This document shows, piece after piece, positions 31,483 through 39,986 of a DNA stretch of 64,000 bases. Each line of letters opens with the position of its first letter. Position 1 is the first letter of the stretch. The stretch lies in assembly GCF_016888005.1 (NCBI RefSeq), contig NZ_JAFDVE010000025.1:1-64000 (forward strand), read 5' to 3'. The DNA is from Phycicoccus sp. CSK15P-2 (lineage in GTDB: Bacteria; Actinomycetota; Actinomycetes; Actinomycetales; Dermatophilaceae). The translations under genes were made by a program, and so were the position numbers. The notes beneath the pieces are model-generated. The model saw nothing but the letters and a program-made list of their open reading frames with translations, was not told the origin of the DNA and ran no database searches.

Positions 31483-34022
31483 GCCAGATGCGGCAGATGG
31501 TGCGGGCCTCGGCCAGAAGCGTGTTCGCGAGTCGGAGTCGGTTCGCGCTGACGGGCATGGCCATCACGCTGTCGGTGGCGTTCCTCGTCGCCACCCTCGT
31601 GCTGACCGACTCGATGCGTGGCCGAGCCGCGAGTGACATCGCCGAGGCGATGGCCGGGACGGACGCCGTGGTCCAGGGCGCCGCACTCGGCGAGGCGGGC
31701 GGTGGGCCGGGAGATCCGGAGCGCGCGGTGCAGCAGTCACTGGATCCCGACGTCACCGACCGCGTGGCGGCCGTCGACGGCGTCGACGGTGCCTCCCCGC
31801 AGTGGGTCGGCTTCGCGAAGCTGATCGTCGACGGAGCGCCGGTGGGGACCGGGACGGCCAGCGACGTCGGACGGAACTGGGTGGTGAGCCCCGCGCTCAG
31901 TCCCTTCCGGCTCGTCAGCGGACGAGCACCGACCGAGACCGGGGAGATAGCCATCGACCGGTCCCTGGCCACGGACGGAGACACGGCCCCGGGTGACGTC
32001 GTCCAGGTCCTGACCGCGACAGGAATGCACGAGGCGACCGTCACCGGCGTCGCGACCTTCGCCCGGGCGGACGCTGCTCCGTTGCAGCGGACGGTCCTCC
32101 TGCCCGACGCAGCGGTGACCGACTGGCTCGACGCCACGGCGCCCACCGAGGTCCTCGTGGACATCGCGGACGGGGAAGACCGCGCCGAGGTCCTCGGCCG
32201 CCTGTCGGCCCTCTCCGACGCCGAGGTCGTCGATGGTCCCGACCTGGTCCGGACGATGCAGAACGCCGCGACGGCGCCGTTGGAGTTCCTGACCGTCTTC
32301 CTCCTGGCCTTCGCCATGGTCGCGATCCTGATCGGCGTCACGATCATCTACAACACATTCACACTCACCGTCGCCCGCCGTCGACGGGAGTCGGGCCTGC
32401 TGCGTGCCGTCGGCGCGGAACGGCGTCAGGTCCTCGGTGGGGTGGTGGTCGAGGCGTTGTTCGTCGGCACGGTCGCGACGCTCGGCGGTCTCGTGCTGGG
32501 GGTTGCGGGCGTCGGTGCGTTGCGCTGGGTGGTCGGGCTCACCGGGGTCAGCCTGCTCCCGGGGTCGCCGATCGTGAGTCCGGTCTCGATCTCGGTGGCC
32601 GCGGCCGTCGGGATCGGCGCGACGATCCTCTCGGCGTGGGTCCCGGCCCGACGCGCGGCGGCGACGCCGCCGATCGAGGCGCTGCGGGACGGCGCCGCAG
32701 AAGCACGCACGGTGAGCACGGTGCGGACCGCGAGCGGGCTGGTCCTCGCCGCCGTGGCCGTCGTCGGAGGAACCGTCGCCGTGCTGGCGTCCAGCCCTGC
32801 GTGGCTGGCCCTCGCGGTTGCCATCGTCCCGGCGCTCGTGCTGTGCGGGCCGGCCATCGTGAGCACCGCAGCGCGCTGGAGCGCTGTGGTTGCACGTCGC
32901 GTCGTCGGGGTGTCCGGCACGATCGCCACGGGCAACCTCGCGGGGAGTCCCCGTCGGTCGGCATCGACGGCTCTCGCACTGATGCTGGGCACGGCCCTGG
33001 TGACGATGTTCGCCATCTTCGCGAGCTCCCTGGCGAGCGGGGTCGGGAACGACGTGCGAGAGGGGCTGCGGGCGGACCTGGTCGTCACGTCGGCGACCCC
33101 CGACTTCCCGACCATCGACCCCTCTCTGGCAGGCCGGATCGCCGGGCTGCCCGATGTCGACACGGCGACGGCGATGTCGAGCGCCGAAGGTGTCGTGGCC
33201 GGTCGGGCGGAGTCGGTCGGAGGCATCGACCCCACAGCACTGCCCACCGTGTTCGACCTCGATCTCGTCGCAGGCGACCTCGCCGCGCTGAGCGCCGGAG
33301 GCGTGGCTGTCGTCGGTACCGACCCGTCGGTGCTCGGCAGCACCCTGGAGATCCAGTTCGAACGATCCACGGCGGAAGCGCCGATCGTCGCCGTGGTCGC
33401 GAGGAGCACCGGGGGTTTCGAGGCCCCCTTGTTCTTCCTCGACTCCGCGACCCTCGAGGAGTCGGTCGGCCGCACGCTCGACGCCCGGGTGTTCGTCGAT
33501 CTCGCCGACGACGCCAGGGGCGATGTCGAGGCGGAGGTGCAGGCACTGGTCGCATCCGCCCCGGGGTCGTTCCTCGAGACGAAGGTCGAGCACATGGCCA
33601 AGAACGGGGAAGAGATCGCGTCCTTCGCCGCGTTCGTCGACGGGATGCTCGTCCTGGCCGGCATGGTCGCGATCCTCGGAGTCGCCAACACCACGGCGCT
33701 CGCGATCAACGAACGCTCGGGAGAGATCGGACTGCTGCGAGCCGTCGGCGCGAGTCGCCGGGAGGTGCGCCGCATCGTGCGGCTCGAGGTGGCACTGCTG
33801 TCCTTCGTCGCGGCGGCGATCGGCATCGCGGTCGCGTCCGGCTTCGGCTGGGCGCTCATCGACGTGACCGGCGGCGACGAGATCCCGTCCGTCATCATGC
33901 CCTGGCCGCGTCTGGGCCTGACCCTCGTGGTCGCCGTCGTGGCCGGAGTCGTCGCCGCGGCGTGGCCCGCGTTCCGCGTGTCCCGGAGGCGCCCGCTCGA
34001 GCTGGTGAGCGGTGACCGGTGA
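31479..34022 (+). CDS. FtsX-like ABC permease (two-domain)
   Basis: An 847-residue membrane protein. It has a first helix near residues 20-42, an extracellular domain of about 210 residues, three helices (about 265-290, 315-345 and 365-390), a fourth and linking helices near 415-475, a second extracellular domain of about 210 residues and three closing helices (about 720-840). The segments IYNTFTLTVARRRRESGLLR and ANTTALAINERSGEIGLLRA are the paired cytoplasmic FtsX signatures. Such mechanotransmission permeases move no solute through the membrane but push on substrates outside it, often lipoproteins or bound antibiotics. It is the partner of the ATPase encoded upstream and is followed by a two-component system. 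Confidence 0.92.
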   Translation: MSQMRQMVRASARSVFASRSRFALTGMAITLSVAFLVATLVLTDSMRGRAASDIAEAMAGTDAVVQGAALGEAGGGPGDPERAVQQSLDPDVTDRVAAVDGVDGASPQWVGFAKLIVDGAPVGTGTASDVGRNWVVSPALSPFRLVSGRAPTETGEIAIDRSLATDGDTAPGDVVQVLTATGMHEATVTGVATFARADAAPLQRTVLLPDAAVTDWLDATAPTEVLVDIADGEDRAEVLGRLSALSDAEVVDGPDLVRTMQNAATAPLEFLTVFLLAFAMVAILIGVTIIYNTFTLTVARRRRESGLLRAVGAERRQVLGGVVVEALFVGTVATLGGLVLGVAGVGALRWVVGLTGVSLLPGSPIVSPVSISVAAAVGIGATILSAWVPARRAAATPPIEALRDGAAEARTVSTVRTASGLVLAAVAVVGGTVAVLASSPAWLALAVAIVPALVLCGPAIVSTAARWSAVVARRVVGVSGTIATGNLAGSPRRSASTALALMLGTALVTMFAIFASSLASGVGNDVREGLRADLVVTSATPDFPTIDPSLAGRIAGLPDVDTATAMSSAEGVVAGRAESVGGIDPTALPTVFDLDLVAGDLAALSAGGVAVVGTDPSVLGSTLEIQFERSTAEAPIVAVVARSTGGFEAPLFFLDSATLEESVGRTLDARVFVDLADDARGDVEAEVQALVASAPGSFLETKVEHMAKNGEEIASFAAFVDGMLVLAGMVAILGVANTTALAINERSGEIGLLRAVGASRREVRRIVRLEVALLSFVAAAIGIAVASGFGWALIDVTGGDEIPSVIMPWPRLGLTLVVAVVAGVVAAAWPAFRVSRRRPLELVSGDR

Positions 34023-34138
34023 CGGGTGACGCGGGGCTCGTGGCCCGTGGGCCGGTCCGGCACGGCCGCTCCCCGGCGCGTCCCGGTCGCCCTGCCGCGG
34101 GCCACGCAGCCCCCTTCGCTCTGGACGATGATGGGCCC

Positions 34139-35269
34139 GTGGCACACACCGGTCTGCGCACCTCGGGCGTCGAGCTCGTTGCAGTCGTCGCCGCGGTGGC
34201 AGTGACGGTCGGTGCGCTGCTCCTGGATCCGGAGGTGCAGGCCGGCCGCCAGCTCCCGGGCATCGCGACTGCGGTCGTCGCCGCGGGCCTGCTCGTCGTG
34301 GGCGGTCGCTTCGACCGGGCCGGTGTCGTGGCGATCGGTGTGCTGGACGTCGCCACCCTCGCGTGGACCTCGGGCCCCATCGCGCTACGACCGCTGCTCG
34401 CCGTCGCTCTGTTCCGTCTCGTGTACCGGGGCGAGAGCCGCTCCGCCATCTGGTTCGGGTCCTTGGTGGCGACCGTCGTCGCCGGCTTCGGAGCGCAGGT
34501 CGACACCGAGCCGTTCTGGTCCGAATGGGCCACGGACGCTGCCGTTCTGCTCTTGCCCATCGCCGCCGCCGACGCCCGGCGCTCGAACCTGCACCGTCGA
34601 GCGGAAGCGGTCGAGCGACAGGTTGCCGAACGGCTCCAGGCGGAACGCCTGAGCATCGCGTACGACCTGCACGACATCGTCGCCCATTCGCTGTCGGCGA
34701 TCACCGTCCGGTCAGGTATCGCGGCACACGTCTTCGACCGCGACCCTCCCGCCGCCTACTCGGCCCTGGTCGAGATCAACGACGCGGGACGCCGGTCACT
34801 CGACGAGCTCAGGTCCCTGCTCGGGCTGCTCCGGTCCGACGAGGCGGTTCCGTTGCGCCCGTTGTCGTCGGCGACGACACTCGGCGACGTGGTCGTCGCT
34901 GCAGCCGGACACGCGGGGAACGTCGAGGTGGTCGAGAACGGGCGCTATCCGCCGGGCGAAGCGGACAGCACCGTCGTCACGGTGCACCGCATCGTCCACG
35001 AGTGCCTGGTCAACGCCACTCGTCACGCCGGCGATGTGCCGGTGACCGTGCAGGTCCGTCATGTGGACGCCGGGGTGCACGTCACCGTGTCGAACGACGC
35101 CCCCGCCGGCACCCACGTCGTGGCCAGGGGCACCGGGCTCGGACTGCTCGCGATCCGCGAGCGGGCCGAGCTCCTCGGTGGCACCGTCCATGCGGGCCGC
35201 ACCGACGACGGAGGGTTCACGGTGCGTGCTTTCGTGCCGTACCAGCTCCCCGAAAGCCGGTCGGCATGA
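34139..35269 (+). CDS. Sensor histidine kinase (HisKA_3 type)
   Basis: About 376 residues from GTG 34139. Four or five membrane helices occupy residues 8-150 with short loops, so it lacks a large sensor domain and may sense through the ABC transporter. The phosphoacceptor box is AYDLHDIVAHSLSAITVRSG, and the ATPase domain has VHECLVNATRHAGD (N box) and GTGLGLLAIRERAELLGG (G box). An upstream in-frame GTG at 34019 overlaps the permease stop (GTGA) and would add 40 residues rich in Arg, Pro and Gly; that lead does not look like protein, so the later start is preferred. Its stop overlaps the regulator start (ATGA). Confidence 0.88.
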   Translation: MAHTGLRTSGVELVAVVAAVAVTVGALLLDPEVQAGRQLPGIATAVVAAGLLVVGGRFDRAGVVAIGVLDVATLAWTSGPIALRPLLAVALFRLVYRGESRSAIWFGSLVATVVAGFGAQVDTEPFWSEWATDAAVLLLPIAAADARRSNLHRRAEAVERQVAERLQAERLSIAYDLHDIVAHSLSAITVRSGIAAHVFDRDPPAAYSALVEINDAGRRSLDELRSLLGLLRSDEAVPLRPLSSATTLGDVVVAAAGHAGNVEVVENGRYPPGEADSTVVTVHRIVHECLVNATRHAGDVPVTVQVRHVDAGVHVTVSNDAPAGTHVVARGTGLGLLAIRERAELLGGTVHAGRTDDGGFTVRAFVPYQLPESRSA

Positions 35270-35967
35270 CCGCTCGACCCGATGCGCCGAACGAACCGGG
35301 GCGAGACATCCGTGTGCTCCTCGCGGATGACCAGGAGCTGGTGCGCCGTGGGTTCGCGGCACTGCTCGCGAGCGAACCCGGCGTCGAGGTCGTCGGGGAG
35401 GCCGTCGACGGTGCGCAGGCGGTCTCCGAGACGCGGCGGTCACGCCCGGACGTCGTCCTGATGGACATCCGCATGCCTCGGATGGACGGGTTGGACGCAA
35501 CGCGGGTGATCTGCGGTGACGAGCGACTTGCCACGACCAAGGTGCTCGTCCTCACCACCTTCGCGCTGGACGATTACGTCTACGAGGCGCTCCGGGCAGG
35601 CGCCTCCGGGTTCCTGCTCAAGGACTCGCCGCCGCGACTCCTGCTGGAGGCGATCGCCGCCGCCGCCGACGGTGATGTCCTCATCTCCCCGGCGATGACC
35701 ACACGGCTCGTCGCCGAGCTCGTTCGCCGACCCACCAGCCGTCCGGGGCGCCCGAGCCCACTGGACGTCCTGAGCGAGCGGGAGCGTGAGGTGCTGGCCG
35801 AGGTCGCTCGCGGCAAGACCAACGCGGAGATCGGAGAGTCTCTGTTCATGTCGCCCCTGACGGCCAAGACGCACGTCAGCCGCATCATGAGCAAGCTGGA
35901 CGCCCGCGACCGCGCCCAGCTCGTGATCTTCGGATACGAGACCGGACTCGTCAGCCCCGGCGAGTAG
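35266..35967 (+). CDS. NarL/LuxR-family response regulator
   Basis: A 233-residue regulator. The receiver domain has VLLADDQELVRRGFAALLAS, the phosphorylated Asp in VVLMDIRMPRMDGL, the Thr in VLTTFALDDYV and the Lys in FLLKDSPP. The C-terminal helix-turn-helix has LSEREREVLAEVARGKTNAE and TAKTHVSRIMSKL. It is the last gene of the ABC/two-component operon and is coupled to the kinase by ATGA overlap (35266-35269). It is the natural candidate to bind the two GTACTC-type dyads (29107 and 30592), which would place the amidohydrolase and the ABC operon under one signal. Confidence 0.93.
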   Translation: MTARPDAPNEPGRDIRVLLADDQELVRRGFAALLASEPGVEVVGEAVDGAQAVSETRRSRPDVVLMDIRMPRMDGLDATRVICGDERLATTKVLVLTTFALDDYVYEALRAGASGFLLKDSPPRLLLEAIAAAADGDVLISPAMTTRLVAELVRRPTSRPGRPSPLDVLSEREREVLAEVARGKTNAEIGESLFMSPLTAKTHVSRIMSKLDARDRAQLVIFGYETGLVSPGE

Positions 35968-36196
35968 GCACAGTGACTGTCGCGGTGGTCGGCTCGGCCG
36001 AGGTCGACCCGCGACCGGCCGTCCTCGCCACGGCGCACGGCCGGGGCGTCGGCAGAAACGCCCTGGACCCCCGACGAGGAGCCGCCCTCGGTCACCACCC
36101 CGACGGGCTTGCCCTTCTGGTCGTTCCCGGGCGCTCGTCTCGACGGCGCGGCACGGCGTCAGTACGGTGAGTCACACACCGACTCGGAGGCCGACG

Positions 36197-36709
36197 ATGG
36201 CGATTCCTCCCGCCCCTGCGGGCTACACCCGGTTCCTCATGAAGAGCAAGTTCGGTGCGGGCCGCGACTTCCGCGTCCTCGACCCGCAGACCGAGACCGA
36301 GCTCTTCCTCGTCGACGGCAAGATCGGCACCCGCCCCAAGGCCGACATCCAGGACGCGCAGGGCACGGTGCAGTACCGGGTGCGCGGCAACCTGCTCGGC
36401 ATCCCGAAGCGGATGAACGTCCTCGACGCCGACGACACCGAGATCGCGCACCTGCACGCCCAGCCGTTCAAGTTCCTCAAGGACAAGATCGACGTCACGC
36501 TCGCCTCGGGCGAGGAGTGGCTGCTCGAGGGCAACCTCATCGAGAAGAACTACGCCGTCAACGACAGCGGCGGCCGGCACGTCGTGCAGATCACCCAGAA
36601 GTGGGTCCAGATCCGCGACCAGTACATCATCGACGTCGCCGACGGCGTCGAGCCAGCCGTCGCGTTCGCCCTCGTCTGGGCCGTCGACCGGTGGGTGGAG
36701 CGGGACTGA
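36197..36709 (+). CDS. LURP-one-related / tubby-like family protein
   Basis: A 170-residue soluble protein. The central part (RFLMKSKFGAGRDFRVLDPQ then YRVRGNLLGIPKRMNVLDAD, EEWLLEGNLIEKNYAV and VQITQKWVQIRDQYIIDVAD) follows the LURP-one-related/phospholipid-scramblase-like beta-barrel fold. Bacterial members have no well-defined role; lipid or nucleic-acid binding has been suggested for the fold. GGAGG lies six bases before ATG 36197. It is a single-gene unit between the two-component operon and a small unknown gene, and its base content is that of the core genome, so the acquired module seems to end before it. Confidence 0.75.
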   Translation: MAIPPAPAGYTRFLMKSKFGAGRDFRVLDPQTETELFLVDGKIGTRPKADIQDAQGTVQYRVRGNLLGIPKRMNVLDADDTEIAHLHAQPFKFLKDKIDVTLASGEEWLLEGNLIEKNYAVNDSGGRHVVQITQKWVQIRDQYIIDVADGVEPAVAFALVWAVDRWVERD

Positions 36710-36724
36710 CCGACCCACGCGGGC

Positions 36725-36730
36725 TAGCCT
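36725..36730 (+). promoter_or_regulatory. -10 box (TAGCCT) of the DUF427 pair, leaderless
   Basis: TAGCCT ends six bases before ATG 36737 and there is no ribosome site, so the message probably starts at the ATG. No clear -35 box. Confidence 0.5.
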
Positions 36731-36736
36731 GCGGGG

Positions 36737-37123
36737 ATGGCTGAGCCGATCGTCGAGGTCCTCGGGGTGTACGACGCGGACGGCGGTGTCCGGGGAGAGC
36801 TCGCGTACGTCGTCGGGCACCTCCTCGGGCGCACCGAGTGCGCCTTGTGCGACGTCACCCACGGCGGGCTGCGCCGCAAGCCGGCCTGGGACGCGATGAC
36901 CGCCGACCTCCCCGTGCCGGTCCGGCTCGCACACCGCAACGAGCTCTCCGCACCGGAGGCTGACGCGGTGGAGGCCAGCGGGCTGCCGGTCGTCCTCGGC
37001 GCGCGGGCGGACGGCTCGCTCACCGTGCTCGTGCCACCGCTCACCCTCGGCGGGCTCGGCGGGTCGGTGGAGGCCTTCGGCGACTCGCTGCGGGCCGCCC
37101 TGGACGACGAGGGCGTCGCATGA
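36737..37123 (+). CDS. Conserved hypothetical protein with CxxC motif
   Basis: A 128-residue soluble protein. The N-terminal third (VLGVYDADGGVRGELAYVVG then HLLGRTECALCDVTHGGLRR) has a CALC pair followed by a conserved-looking THG; the rest has KPAWDAMTADLPVPVRLAHR and ends in a helix. The CxxC-D-x-THG pattern suggests a metal- or redox-related thioredoxin-like role, but I do not recognise a named family. The stop overlaps the DUF427 gene start (ATGA, 37120-37123), so the two probably work together. Confidence 0.7.
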   Translation: MAEPIVEVLGVYDADGGVRGELAYVVGHLLGRTECALCDVTHGGLRRKPAWDAMTADLPVPVRLAHRNELSAPEADAVEASGLPVVLGARADGSLTVLVPPLTLGGLGGSVEAFGDSLRAALDDEGVA

Positions 37124-37617
37124 CGCGGCCGGTGCCCCAGCGCCCCGGCCCGGGCCAGGAGTCGGTGTGGGACTACCCCCGGCCACCGGCCGTGGCACCG
37201 AGCCGGGAGTCCGTCGAGGTCTGGCTCGGCGGGGTACGGCTCGCGGCGACGACACGCTCGGTCAGGGTGCTCGAGACCAGCCACCCGCCGACGTACTACC
37301 TCCCGGCGGACGCGTTCGTGGAGGGCGCGCTGCATCCGGTGGAGGGCACGACGTTCTGCGAGTGGAAGGGGGAGGCGGCGTACTTCGACCTCCACGGCGG
37401 CGACGCGGTGGCGGCCCGCGCGGCGTGGACCTACCCCGAGCCGACGGCGGGGTTCACCATGCTTCTCGGCCACGTGGCCGTCATGCCCGGCGCCGTCGAC
37501 CGCTGCGTCGTCGACGACGAGGTCGTGACTCCCCAGGCCGGCGGCTTCTACGGCGGATGGGTGACGAGCCGGGTCGTCGGCCCCTTCAAGGGAGAACCCG
37601 GCACCTGGGGCTGGTGA
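37120..37617 (+). CDS. DUF427 domain protein
   Basis: A 165-residue protein. After a lead with WDYPRPPAVAPS comes the DUF427 core: VWLGGVRLAATTRSVRVLET (first strands), HPPTYYLPADAF, FCEWKGEAAYFDLHGGD (central motif with Cys-Glu-Trp-Lys-Gly) and AAWTYPEPTAGF. The fold is a small beta barrel whose activity is not known. It is translationally coupled to the CxxC protein upstream. Downstream lies a short region with duplicated sequence and inverted ends that separates it from the convergent ppa gene. Confidence 0.85.
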   Translation: MTRPVPQRPGPGQESVWDYPRPPAVAPSRESVEVWLGGVRLAATTRSVRVLETSHPPTYYLPADAFVEGALHPVEGTTFCEWKGEAAYFDLHGGDAVAARAAWTYPEPTAGFTMLLGHVAVMPGAVDRCVVDDEVVTPQAGGFYGGWVTSRVVGPFKGEPGTWGW

Positions 37618-37630
37618 CCGACGACCTCAC

Positions 37631-37777
37631 CTTTTTCGCCTGGTGCCAGAAGGTTGGGTCGCGCACCCGGAAGTTCCTCGCCGGTGACCGAAGGTTCTGG
37701 CATCCGGTGGGAATGTTGGGTCGCGCACCCCGAAGTTCCTCGCCGGTGACCGAAGGTTCCGGCATCAGGCGAAAAAG
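37631..37777. repeat. Duplicated 51-bp unit flanked by 12-bp inverted repeats, between convergent genes
   Basis: Two direct copies, 37654-37704 and 37716-37766, agree at 49 of 51 positions (GTCGCGCACCC...GAAGTTCCTCGCCGGTG...). The first unit is itself bounded by TGCCAGAA/TTCTGGCA. The whole is enclosed by CTTTTTCGCCTG (37631-37642) and its exact complement CAGGCGAAAAAG (37766-37777). It may serve as a two-way terminator or belong to a REP-like repeat family. Confidence 0.75.
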
Positions 37778-37788
37778 AGGGGGAGCGG

Positions 37789-38433
37789 TCAGTCGTCGCT
37801 GAGCGGCTTGTCCTTCGTCGCGAGCTCCGAGCGCGCCTTCTCGGCGGCCTCCTCGAGCTCCTCGGGGGTGTGCGCCGACTTCAGGGCCTCGACGACCTCC
37901 GCCGTCGGCGCGTTGTCGTGCGACGGCATGCGCCAGCGAGCGGTCGTGAGCCCTGCGGCCTTGGCGCGGTCGAGGGCCTCGACGATGCACTTCTCGGCCT
38001 CCGAGCGGCCGGCCCAGTGCGCGCCCTCGACCGACTTGCCGGGCTCGAGGTCCTTGTACGTCTCGAAGAAGTGCTGGATCTCGAGGCGCTCGAACTCGTT
38101 GATGTCCTCGAGCTCGGTGATGTTGCTCTTGCGCGGGTCGCCGGCCGGGATGCAGAGAATCTTGTCGTCGCCGCCCGCCTCGTCACGCATGTGGAACATC
38201 CCGATCGGGCGGGCCCGCACGAGGCAGCCGGGCCAGGTGGGCTCGTCGAGGAGGACGAGTGCGTCGAGCGGGTCGCCGTCCTCGCCGAGCGAGTCCTCGA
38301 TGTAGCCGTAGTCGGACGGGTAGGCCATCGACGTGAAGAGCATCCGGTCCAGGCGGATGCGCCCGGTCTCGTGGTCGACCTCGTACTTGTTCTTCTGCCC
38401 CTTGGGGATCTCGATGGTGACGTCGAACTCCAC
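37789..38433 (-). CDS. ppa: Inorganic pyrophosphatase (family I)
   Basis: A 214-residue enzyme that splits pyrophosphate to two phosphates and so drives biosynthetic reactions. It has [40 protein letters not shown] with the signature DGDPLDALV (metal-binding Asp residues), GDDKILCIP and [17 protein letters not shown]. The part after about 160 ([20 protein letters not shown] and a charged helix) is a C-terminal extension common in Gram-positive high-GC species. GTG 38433 is the start, opening [12 protein letters not shown]. It is divergent from dacB with an 83-base gap holding both promoters. Confidence 0.96.
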   Translation of the reverse strand: MEFDVTIEIPKGQKNKYEVDHETGRIRLDRMLFTSMAYPSDYGYIEDSLGEDGDPLDALVLLDEPTWPGCLVRARPIGMFHMRDEAGGDDKILCIPAGDPRKSNITELEDINEFERLEIQHFFETYKDLEPGKSVEGAHWAGRSEAEKCIVEALDRAKAAGLTTARWRMPSHDNAPTAEVVEALKSAHTPEELEEAAEKARSELATKDKPLSDD

Positions 38434-38516
38434 GGCGGACCGGCTCCTCTGGTGTGTGACCTAGGCTCGACCGACAGTCTGGCGCATGGAGGGCCCACCG
38501 CACGAAGGGAGACGGG

Positions 38517-39962
38517 GTGAGACGTGTCATGGCCGCCGGTGCGGCGGCCGCGGTCGTCCTCGCGGTCGGCGGCTACGCGACCGCGGACGTCCTCGACGTC
38601 GCCCCGGGCATCCTCACCCGGGACCGTCCGGTCACGGTGCCCACCCCCACCGTGTCGGGCACCCCCCGGCCCGTCGTCCTGCCCACGCCGCAGCCCTCCG
38701 GCTCCGGTCTCCTCGCCGCCACCGGGGAGGACGCCCCCGTCCCGACCGAGGAGGGTCTGGCCCGGGCCGTGGCGGAGGCGTCGGACGCCGCCGAGCTCGA
38801 GGGCGGTCTCGGGCTGAGCGTGCGGGACGGCGTGACCGGCGAGGAGGTCTACGGCGCCGACGCCGCGCGGGCCCGGGTGCCGGCCTCCACCGCCAAGCTG
38901 CTCACCGCCTCGGCGGTCGCCGACACCCTCGACCTCGACGCCCGGATCCCGACGACCGTCGTCGCCATCCCGGGATCGTCCGACCTCGTCCTCGTCGCGC
39001 GCGGCGACATGCTCCTCGCCCCCGGGGCGGGCAACCCCACCGCCGTCGCCGGGCACGCCGGCCTGGCTGACCTCGCGGCACAGGTCGCCGCCGCCGTGAC
39101 GGTGGCCGGGACGGACGCGGTGACGTTGCGCCTCGACCTGTCCTTCGCCCCGGGCCCACGGGTGCCACCCACCTGGAACCCGAACGACGTCCGCGACGGC
39201 TTCGCCGGCCCCGTGGTCATGACCGGTCTCGCGACCCGCCGCGCCGAGGCGGGACGTCCCGCGCCGGCGAAGCCCGAGGTCGCCGTCGCCAAGACGTTCG
39301 CGGCAGCCCTCGACGAGCGGGGCGTCACCGCCACGCTCGCGCCCGAGAGGACCTGGACGCGCCCGGCGCCCGAGGACGCCGAGGAGCTCGGCTCGGTCGA
39401 GTCGGCGACGTTCGGAGAGCTGCTGTCGTTGGCTCTCGACGAGAGCGACAACTCGCTCACGGAGAGCCTCGCACGGCAGGCCGCGGCCACGGCCGGGAGG
39501 CCCACCGCGGGGGCGGGGGCCGTCGCCGCGTTCGTCCGCGCCCGACTCGAGGCCGACGCGGTCCCGACCGACGGGATGGTCCTCAAGGACGCGAGCGGGC
39601 TGAGCCCGGGCCAGAAGGTCAGCCCGAGCACCCTGTCGGCCGTGCTCGCCCGGGCGGTCGGCGGGGACTCCCGGCAGTTGCGCGAGGTCCTCGCGCGGCT
39701 GCCGGTGTCCGGGCTGAGCGGCACGCTGCGCAACCGGTTCACCGAGAAGGCCACCGACGACGTGCTCGGGGTGCCGCGCGCCAAGACCGGCACGCTGCGC
39801 GCCGGGTCCTCGCTCGCCGGCACGACCGTCACCGCGGACGGTCGCCCGCTCACCTTCGTCGTGCAGGTCGACGGCTTCCCCGAGACCTACGACGGAACCC
39901 TGCGCGCGCGAGCCGCGTTGGACCGGATCGTCGCCGCGCTGACCCGGTGCGGCTGCCGCTGA
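38517..39962 (+). CDS. dacB: D-alanyl-D-alanine carboxypeptidase/endopeptidase (PBP4 type)
   Basis: A 481-residue exported cell-wall enzyme (peptidase family S13) that trims or opens peptidoglycan cross-links. The N terminus is a signal peptide or anchor (VRRVMAAGAAAAVVLAVGGY) and a Pro/Thr-rich link. The three active-site motifs are SxxK in PASTAKLLTA (near 125), SDN in DESDNSLTE (near 315) and KTG in RAKTGTLRAG (near 423). Four cysteines are absent apart from the C-terminal TRCGCR. GGGAGA lies before GTG 38517. TAGGCT at 38462-38467 is a likely -10 box. It precedes a metalloprotease gene and the tilS-ftsH block, the usual actinobacterial order. Confidence 0.94.
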   Translation: MRRVMAAGAAAAVVLAVGGYATADVLDVAPGILTRDRPVTVPTPTVSGTPRPVVLPTPQPSGSGLLAATGEDAPVPTEEGLARAVAEASDAAELEGGLGLSVRDGVTGEEVYGADAARARVPASTAKLLTASAVADTLDLDARIPTTVVAIPGSSDLVLVARGDMLLAPGAGNPTAVAGHAGLADLAAQVAAAVTVAGTDAVTLRLDLSFAPGPRVPPTWNPNDVRDGFAGPVVMTGLATRRAEAGRPAPAKPEVAVAKTFAAALDERGVTATLAPERTWTRPAPEDAEELGSVESATFGELLSLALDESDNSLTESLARQAAATAGRPTAGAGAVAAFVRARLEADAVPTDGMVLKDASGLSPGQKVSPSTLSAVLARAVGGDSRQLREVLARLPVSGLSGTLRNRFTEKATDDVLGVPRAKTGTLRAGSSLAGTTVTADGRPLTFVVQVDGFPETYDGTLRARAALDRIVAALTRCGCR

Positions 39963-39986
39963 GCGGCATGATGAGAGGCTGACCAC

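Noticed and set aside
34019-34138. Earlier start (GTG 34019) for the sensor kinase
   Set aside because: It would add 40 Arg/Pro/Gly-rich residues before the first membrane helix. The overlap with the permease stop is attractive, but the added sequence does not look like protein.
35995-36150. Possible remnant of an NADPH-dependent FMN reductase on the minus strand (KGKPVGVVTEGGSSSGVQ)
   Set aside because: The likeness is limited to about 20 residues, with no start, no flavin-binding N terminus and no continuation; too little to call.
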